Assembly: GCA_000402655.1 (NCBI GenBank)
Contig: AQSI01000001.1
Span: forward strand, 310,001-374,000
Length of the DNA stretch: 64,000 nt
Direction of reading: 5' to 3'
From: Fidelibacterota bacterium SCGC AAA298-D23
GTDB taxonomy: Bacteria; Fidelibacterota; Marinisomatia; Marinisomatales; Marinisomataceae
Position 1 is the first letter of the stretch. Every line of letters starts with the position of its first letter. This document shows, in pieces, positions 58,853 through 64,000 of this stretch. A program made the translations under genes and the position numbers. The notes beneath the pieces were generated by a model. That model had not been told where the DNA came from. It did not search any database and was given only the letters and a program-made list of their open reading frames with translations.

Positions 58853-61800
58853 TTGACCTTTTTAGCAAAAATTTTTGGAACAAAATCTGATAGGGAAATA
58901 AAAAAGATTTTACCTATCGTAAATCAGGTAAATCAATTTTATGATACTTTGAAGGATAAAGATATATCTTATTTACAAAGCCGAACAAAAGAACTACAAG
59001 CAGTAATTAAAAAATCTATTGAACAGCAAGAAAGTAAAAAGCTTGTAAATATTGATGATTCTAAAGAATTAAAAAAAATAAGGTCTCAAATTACCAATAA
59101 TGTTTTAGAGCATCATTTAATCGAATCTTTTGCTCTAGTAAAACACGCATGTAGACTATTATATGATGAAGAATGGGAAGTAGTTGGTCAAAAAATCAAG
59201 TGGGAAATGATTCCTTATGATGAGCAGATCATTGGTGGTGTAGTTCTGCATCAAGGAAAGATTTCCGAAATGAAGACCGGTGAAGGAAAGACACTTGTTG
59301 CTACTTTCCCTATTTATCTCAATGCACTATCTGGAAGAGGTGTGCATGTAATCACAGTAAATGACTATCTTGCACAAAGAGATGCAGAATGGATGGGAAA
59401 AGTTTTTGAAACTCTAGGGTTAACTGTAGGATTTATTTTAAATAGTATGAATCCTGAGCAAAGAAAGTCATCATACAATTGTGATATTACATATGGAACA
59501 AATAATGAATTTGGATTTGATTATTTAAGAGATAATATGACCATTGACAGTGAATTTCTTGTGCAAAGAAAGCATAATTATGCAATTGTCGATGAAGTAG
59601 ATAGTGTATTAATAGATGAGGCAAGAACTCCCTTAATTATCTCAGGGCCTGTAGAAACAAAAATTAATCAGTCTTATGTAGATTTGAAAAGACCAGTTCA
59701 ATCTCTGGTCGTGCAACAAACTCAATTGATCAGTTCTCTTGTTTCTGAAGCTCAAAATATTCTCAAAAATGATACACTTTCTGATGATGACAAGCAAAAA
59801 GCAGGATTATTACTTCTAAAAGCCAAAAAAGGGTTACCAAAATTCCAAAAACTTCAGGATTTGTTCCAAGAGCAAGGAACAATTAAAATGATGAATGCCG
59901 TTGAATCAGAATATATAGCAGAAAAGAAAACTTATTTACTAGATGAAGATTTACTATTCTCGATTGATGAGCAATCTAATAGCGTTGATTTATCTGATAA
60001 AGGCAGGGAAGCATTATCTCCCGATAATAAAGATGCCTTTACAATTCCTGACTTGGGCGAATTATTATCCGATATTGATGAGAAAAATCTATCAGATGAG
60101 CAAAAACAATTACAAAAAGAAAAAGTATACAAGCTCCATTCGGAAAGAAGCAGTAAGATTCATTATCTTAGCCAACTATTAAAAGCATATACGTTATTTG
60201 ATAAAGATGTTGAGTATGTTGTCCAAAATGGTCAAGTATTGATTGTTGACGAATTTACTGGTAGAGTTTTACCTGGAAGAAGATTTAGTGGGAGTCTTCA
60301 TCAGGCGTTAGAAGCAAAAGAGAACGTCAAAATTGAAAAAGAAACACAAACTTTAGCTTCGATTACCATTCAAAACTATTTTAGAATGTATGATAAATTA
60401 TCTGGAATGACTGGTACAGCAGATACTGAAGCTGCAGAATTTGAAAAAATTTATAATCTTGGAGTCACGGTAATACCAACTCATCGTCCTATTAAAAGAA
60501 ATGATTTTAATGACGTCATTTATAAATCAATGCAAGCAAAATATAAAGCAGTAATCAAAGAGGTAGGTGAATACTATGCTAAAGGACAACCAGTTTTAAT
60601 TGGAACAGTTTCTGTTGAAGTCTCTGAATTGCTTTCAAAAATGCTAAAACAAAAAGGAATCCCACATAATGTTCTTAATGCAAAACAGCATCAAAGTGAA
60701 GCACAAATTGTATCACAAGCAGGTTTAAAAAAATCTATTACCATTGCAACAAATATGGCTGGTAGAGGAACAGATATTAAGCTTGGACCTGGAGTGGAAG
60801 AGTTAGGTGGTTTGCACATAATTGGTACTGCAAGACATGAATCAAGAAGAATTGATTTACAATTAATGGGAAGATCTGGTAGACAGGGAGATAATGGTTC
60901 TTCAAGATTTTACATTTCATTAGAAGATGATTTAATGAGATTATTTAATATGGATAGACTTGCAACATATATGGATAGACTTTCAATGGATGAAGATCAA
61001 GAATTGAGTGCAGGAATGTTAAATAGGGGTGTCAGTAATGCCCAAAAGAAAGTTGAAGAGAGAAACTTTGCGATGAGAAAACATTTATTAGAATATGACG
61101 ATGTTTTGAATCAGCAAAGAGAAATAATATATGATTTACGAAATAAAGCACTTCTTTCTGATTCAATTAAAGATACTATAAATGAATTCATAGAAGATTT
61201 TATTTTTGATATTATTGGCGACTTAGATTTTAAGCAAGTAAAAGAGTGGGATTGGCAAAGTATCAATCAGCAAATAAATAGTAATTTAATGGTCAATATA
61301 GAAGTTAGTGAAATTGAATCCTTAGAATCCTTAGATGAGTTGATTGATTATATAAATGAGGAAGCATTAAAATATTATAAACTTAAAGAAGATGTCATCC
61401 CCTCCGAGTTATTAAGAAAAGTAGAAAAATTTATTGTTTTAAAAACTATCGATGAGAAATGGAGAAATCATTTACTTGGAATGGATCAATTAAGGGAAGG
61501 GATAGGATTAAGAGCTTATGGGCAGAAAAATCCATTAATTGAATATAAGTCTGAATCATATAACTTTTTCCAGGAGCTGATGGTTAGTTTGAGAGCTACA
61601 GTTATTCAAAGAGTATTCCATGCTCAAGTGAGTGACCAAGTACAAGTACAACAAAATCCTCTTCAAAAAAATATCCAACTTCAACATGACGAAGTAGCCA
61701 AGAATGATAAAAATGAAATTCCAAATGAAGTATCTCAACAGCATGATTCATCAAATGATTCAGAATTAAAGTTAGGAAGAAATGATAAAGTTGAATTGGT

Positions 61801-61879
61801 TTCTCCGTCTGGTGAACGAGTTAAAGTAAAATTTAAAAAAATTGATCAATATCTTATGAAGGGATATACTCGTGGCTAA
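58853..61879 (+). CDS. secA: Preprotein translocase ATPase SecA
   Basis: This 1008-residue motor has M-K-T-G-E-G-K-T (Walker A), D-E-V-D-S (Walker B), A-G-R-G-T-D-I-K-L-G-P-G and the D-Q-L-R-E-G-I-G-L-R helical scaffold. It is ~100-150 residues longer than E. coli SecA owing to an insert at about residues 265-420 in the preprotein cross-linking domain, as known from Bacteroidetes. The usual C-terminal zinc motif is absent; the end is K-F-K-K-I-D-Q-Y. The start is TTG with AAGGA about 7 bases upstream. Confidence 0.95.
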   Translation: MTFLAKIFGTKSDREIKKILPIVNQVNQFYDTLKDKDISYLQSRTKELQAVIKKSIEQQESKKLVNIDDSKELKKIRSQITNNVLEHHLIESFALVKHACRLLYDEEWEVVGQKIKWEMIPYDEQIIGGVVLHQGKISEMKTGEGKTLVATFPIYLNALSGRGVHVITVNDYLAQRDAEWMGKVFETLGLTVGFILNSMNPEQRKSSYNCDITYGTNNEFGFDYLRDNMTIDSEFLVQRKHNYAIVDEVDSVLIDEARTPLIISGPVETKINQSYVDLKRPVQSLVVQQTQLISSLVSEAQNILKNDTLSDDDKQKAGLLLLKAKKGLPKFQKLQDLFQEQGTIKMMNAVESEYIAEKKTYLLDEDLLFSIDEQSNSVDLSDKGREALSPDNKDAFTIPDLGELLSDIDEKNLSDEQKQLQKEKVYKLHSERSSKIHYLSQLLKAYTLFDKDVEYVVQNGQVLIVDEFTGRVLPGRRFSGSLHQALEAKENVKIEKETQTLASITIQNYFRMYDKLSGMTGTADTEAAEFEKIYNLGVTVIPTHRPIKRNDFNDVIYKSMQAKYKAVIKEVGEYYAKGQPVLIGTVSVEVSELLSKMLKQKGIPHNVLNAKQHQSEAQIVSQAGLKKSITIATNMAGRGTDIKLGPGVEELGGLHIIGTARHESRRIDLQLMGRSGRQGDNGSSRFYISLEDDLMRLFNMDRLATYMDRLSMDEDQELSAGMLNRGVSNAQKKVEERNFAMRKHLLEYDDVLNQQREIIYDLRNKALLSDSIKDTINEFIEDFIFDIIGDLDFKQVKEWDWQSINQQINSNLMVNIEVSEIESLESLDELIDYINEEALKYYKLKEDVIPSELLRKVEKFIVLKTIDEKWRNHLLGMDQLREGIGLRAYGQKNPLIEYKSESYNFFQELMVSLRATVIQRVFHAQVSDQVQVQQNPLQKNIQLQHDEVAKNDKNEIPNEVSQQHDSSNDSELKLGRNDKVELVSPSGERVKVKFKKIDQYLMKGYTRG

Positions 61880-63044
61880 AAATAAAAAAAATACCAAGTT
61901 TTCAACAAAATCCATCCATACAGGAAATAGAATTGACGAAACAGGTGCGACAGTTACTCCTCTTCATTTAACTTCAACTTTTAGGCAGCCAAGCTTTAGT
62001 AGTTCTGAAAAATTTGTGTATTCTAGAACAGGAGGTCCTACAATCGATGCGCTTGAAGAAAATTTTGCTATGCTTGAAGATGCGAAATTCTCTTTTGCTT
62101 TTGCATCAGGTATGGCTGCTATGTCTGCAATATTTTTAATGTTTAAGCCTGGAGATCATGTTTTAATCTCTCAAAATGTTTATGGTGGAGTCTTTAGACT
62201 TGTTACAAAAGTATTAAATGATAATGGAGTTAATTTTGACTTTATAGATACCACCGATTTAAAGATTATTAAAGAAGCAATAAGACCTACAACAAAATTA
62301 GTTCACCTAGAAACACCTAGTAACCCTCTATTGGAAATTGCAGATATTACCTCAGTAAGTAAGGTGTGTAAATCTAAAAACATTTTAGTGAGCGTCGATA
62401 ATACTTTTATGAGTCCTTATGGACAAAAACCTCTCAATCTTGGTGCTGATATTGTAATGCACAGTACAACAAAATATATTGGAGGTCATTCAGATATTCT
62501 TAGTGGTGCTCTAATGGTGAATGATAAGAGTTCAGCAGAAAAAATTACCTTAATTCAAAATACTGCAGGAGCTTTACCAAGTCCATTTGATGCTTGGTTA
62601 CTTCTTCGTTCTATTAAAACATTATCTTTAAGAGTTGATAAACATTTTAGTAATGCAATGAAAATTGCTAATTGGCTTAAAAGTCATAAAAAAGTTACGA
62701 GAGTAATTTACCCAGGGCTTAAAGATCACCCTCAGCACGCAATTGCTAGAAAACAGCAGAAAAATCCTGAAGGTAAATCAGTTTTTGGTGGAATTATTTC
62801 CTTTGAGCTTGATAGTAAAATAAGTGTTAATAAGTTTGCAAAGAAATTAAACTTTATAACTTTAGCTGAAAGTTTGGGAGGAGTGAAAACTTTAATATCA
62901 TGTCCATATTCCATGACTCATGCTTCAGTTCCAAAGAATGAAAAAGAAAAATTAGGAATTACAAAGAATCTTTTAAGACTTTCAGTTGGTATCGAAGATG
63001 TGGATGATCTAATTTCTGAACTTGATTTAGCAATCAATCATTAA
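61872..63044 (+). CDS. PLP-dependent trans-sulfuration enzyme (cystathionine synthase/lyase family)
   Basis: This 390-residue enzyme has T-G-A-T-V-T-P-L-H-L-T-S-T-F, Y-S-R-T-G-G-P-T (the usual Y-S-R-x-x-N-P-T with G-G), E-T-P-S-N-P-L-L, V-D-N-T-F-M-S-P-Y and the PLP lysine in H-S-T-T-K-Y-I-G-G-H. Cystathionine gamma-synthase, gamma- or beta-lyase and methionine gamma-lyase share these, so the exact reaction is open. The start is GTG overlapping secA by 8 bases. Confidence 0.88.
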   Translation: MAKNKKNTKFSTKSIHTGNRIDETGATVTPLHLTSTFRQPSFSSSEKFVYSRTGGPTIDALEENFAMLEDAKFSFAFASGMAAMSAIFLMFKPGDHVLISQNVYGGVFRLVTKVLNDNGVNFDFIDTTDLKIIKEAIRPTTKLVHLETPSNPLLEIADITSVSKVCKSKNILVSVDNTFMSPYGQKPLNLGADIVMHSTTKYIGGHSDILSGALMVNDKSSAEKITLIQNTAGALPSPFDAWLLLRSIKTLSLRVDKHFSNAMKIANWLKSHKKVTRVIYPGLKDHPQHAIARKQQKNPEGKSVFGGIISFELDSKISVNKFAKKLNFITLAESLGGVKTLISCPYSMTHASVPKNEKEKLGITKNLLRLSVGIEDVDDLISELDLAINH

Positions 63045-63086
63045 ATAAACTTTTTTTACTTTTTATATTTATATTTCGATAAATAT

Positions 63087-63168
63087 GCCGTGGTGGCGGA
63101 ATTGGTAGACGCGCTGGTCTTAGGAACCAGTATCGCAAGATGTGAAGGTTCGAGTCCTTTCCACGGTA
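63087..63168 (+). tRNA. tRNA-Leu(TAG)
   Basis: This 82-nt cloverleaf with a long variable arm has acceptor GCCGTGG/CCACGGT (G1-U72), a leucine-type D-loop GGCGGAATTGGTAGACGC, anticodon stem CTGGT/ACCAG with loop CTTAGGA (anticodon TAG), variable arm TATCGCAAGATGTG and T-loop TTCGAGT. The discriminator is A, as in tRNA-Leu. No CCA is encoded. Confidence 0.96.
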
Positions 63169-63171
63169 CTT

Positions 63172-64000
63172 ATGGAAATTTTATTTCTAGGTGCAATAAT
63201 TTTGGTAGCTTTGGCATTATTTGTTACCGAATTATTTCCAATAGACGTAACAGCTTTGCTGGTTTTGGGGCTGTTGCTTATACTTGGATTAGTTAGTCCA
63301 TCTGAAAGTCTTGCCGGATTTTCAAATCCAGCTGTCATTACTATTGCTTGCTTATTTATTTTAAGTCATGCCTTACAAAAATCTCATGTTCTTGAATATT
63401 TAATAATTAATATTAATTCTTTAATCGATAAATCTAAAGTATTAGGTATGATTGCCTATTTATTTGCTATTGGTGTGGCATCTGCTGTTGTTAATAACAC
63501 TGCTATTGTAGCTATCTTTATGCCAGTGACTATAAGACTTGCAGATAAGTATAATATTAGTCCATCTAAAGTACTCATTCCGTTAAGTTATGCAGCTATT
63601 TTAGGAGGAACTCTTACATTAGTAGGAACATCTACCAATTTGATTGTTAATTCTATTTTAGTTGATTCTTCAAACGGTCAAGTATCTTTAGGGATGTTGG
63701 AATTCGCTAAGTTTGGAATCATAAAATTTGTGGTTGGATTATTATATATATTTACAATTGGATATAAGCTTCTTCCGATAAGAGTAGCAAAATCATCAAG
63801 TATTGAAGACTACAGGTTGGATGGGTATTTAACAGAATTCAAAGTTTCTAAAAATTCACCGCTAGTAAATAGAACTTTACTTGACAGAAAAATAAATGAA
63901 AACTACGATGTTATTGTTCTAGATGTTTTAAGAAATGGAGAGATAATTAATTCTAATCTTCGAAATTTAGTTATTTTAGAAGATGATATTCTTTTTGTTA
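63172..64000 (+). CDS. SLC13/ArsB-NhaD-type permease, 5' part (truncated by window end)
   Basis: An open frame of at least 276 codons with no stop starts at ATG 63172. It has membrane helices at once (I-L-F-L-G-A-I-I-L-V-A-L-A-L-F), F-P-I-D-V-T-A-L-L-V-L-G, V-N-N-T-A-I-V-A-I-F-M-P-V and G-G-T-L-T-L-V-G-T-S-T-N-L-I-V-N. The last two are the hairpin motifs of the SLC13/ion-transporter superfamily. A hydrophilic stretch that follows (about residues 225-276) looks like a TrkA-C/RCK-C domain, found inserted in bacterial SLC13-like carriers. The ATG lies only 3 bases after tRNA-Leu, with no ribosome-binding site outside the tRNA. Confidence 0.88.
   Translation, partial: MEILFLGAIILVALALFVTELFPIDVTALLVLGLLLILGLVSPSESLAGFSNPAVITIACLFILSHALQKSHVLEYLIININSLIDKSKVLGMIAYLFAIGVASAVVNNTAIVAIFMPVTIRLADKYNISPSKVLIPLSYAAILGGTLTLVGTSTNLIVNSILVDSSNGQVSLGMLEFAKFGIIKFVVGLLYIFTIGYKLLPIRVAKSSSIEDYRLDGYLTEFKVSKNSPLVNRTLLDRKINENYDVIVLDVLRNGEIINSNLRNLVILEDDILFV

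Overview
The window is a gene-dense, very AT-rich bacterial chromosome segment with short or overlapping intergenic gaps. It encodes a diderm cell envelope: KDO/LPS synthesis (kdsB, kdsA, kdsC), LPS export (lptC, lptB), an LpxH-like hydrolase, a TonB-dependent receptor with a carboxypeptidase-regulatory-like N-terminal domain, a TolC-type efflux channel, and a PorD-like (DUF4835) protein. The DUF2723 membrane protein, SDR-type threonine dehydrogenase, SecA with a Bacteroidetes-like insert, short AtpC and bactofilin point to the Fibrobacteres-Chlorobi-Bacteroidetes superphylum. Base composition and gene content best fit a marine Candidatus Marinimicrobia (SAR406)-like organism. That assignment is inference from recognised families, not from a marker-gene tree.

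Layout. 1-6.4 kb: end of a DUF1844 gene, a DUF2723 glycosyltransferase-like membrane protein, a GT2 glycosyltransferase, a convergent PorD-like gene and the CCA-adding enzyme. 6.5-12.1 kb: a five-gene MacAB-TolC-like efflux operon with one ATPase and two different permeases, preceded by a Fur-box-like site. 12.2-19.6 kb: a compact run gatC-kdsB-pyrG-kdsA-kdsC-lptC-lptB-rpoN-argF, in which CTP synthase supplies the co-substrate of KdsB. 19.6-29.5 kb: LpxH-like hydrolase (minus strand), a fused metallopeptidase/beta-propeller/outer-membrane protein, tgt, a PrxQ-type peroxiredoxin, an Ig-like lipoprotein, a nucleotidyltransferase, a small conserved unknown, a HIT protein, and a sodium:solute symporter with a small membrane partner. 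29.5-32.5 kb: the TonB-dependent receptor behind a leader holding three tandem copies of a structured RNA element. 32.6-37.1 kb: tRNA-Asn, a PiT-like membrane protein, an SDR, an FKBP lipoprotein, a phytase-like propeller lipoprotein and an SGNH hydrolase.

37.1-38.9 kb is the only clearly accessory stretch. It holds three unrecognised small minus-strand genes, a degenerate copy of the 3' half of tRNA-Arg 540 bp from the intact tRNA-Arg gene (the scar of a tRNA-targeted integration), and a small two-repeat protein gene with its own promoter and terminator. 38.9-45.4 kb (minus strand) carries DUF502, an EamA transporter, secF, secD, kbl and tdh. 45.4-54.7 kb carries parA, parB, an M23 peptidase, bactofilin, AtpZ-like and a complete F1Fo ATP synthase operon (atpB-E-F-H-A-G-D-C). 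54.7-63.0 kb carries aspS, phoH, a leucine-dehydrogenase-like gene, nusB, secA and a trans-sulfuration enzyme. The window ends with tRNA-Leu and a truncated SLC13-type transporter.

The most notable observations are: (1) a three-copy tandem array of a conserved stem-internal loop-stem RNA with compensatory base changes in the TonB receptor leader, which looks like an undescribed cis-regulatory aptamer; (2) a tRNA-guanine transglycosylase in which all four zinc ligands are replaced; (3) the tRNA-Arg integration scar; (4) a 75-residue protein made of two 39-residue repeats; and (5) a 60-residue AtpE that cannot be extended upstream.
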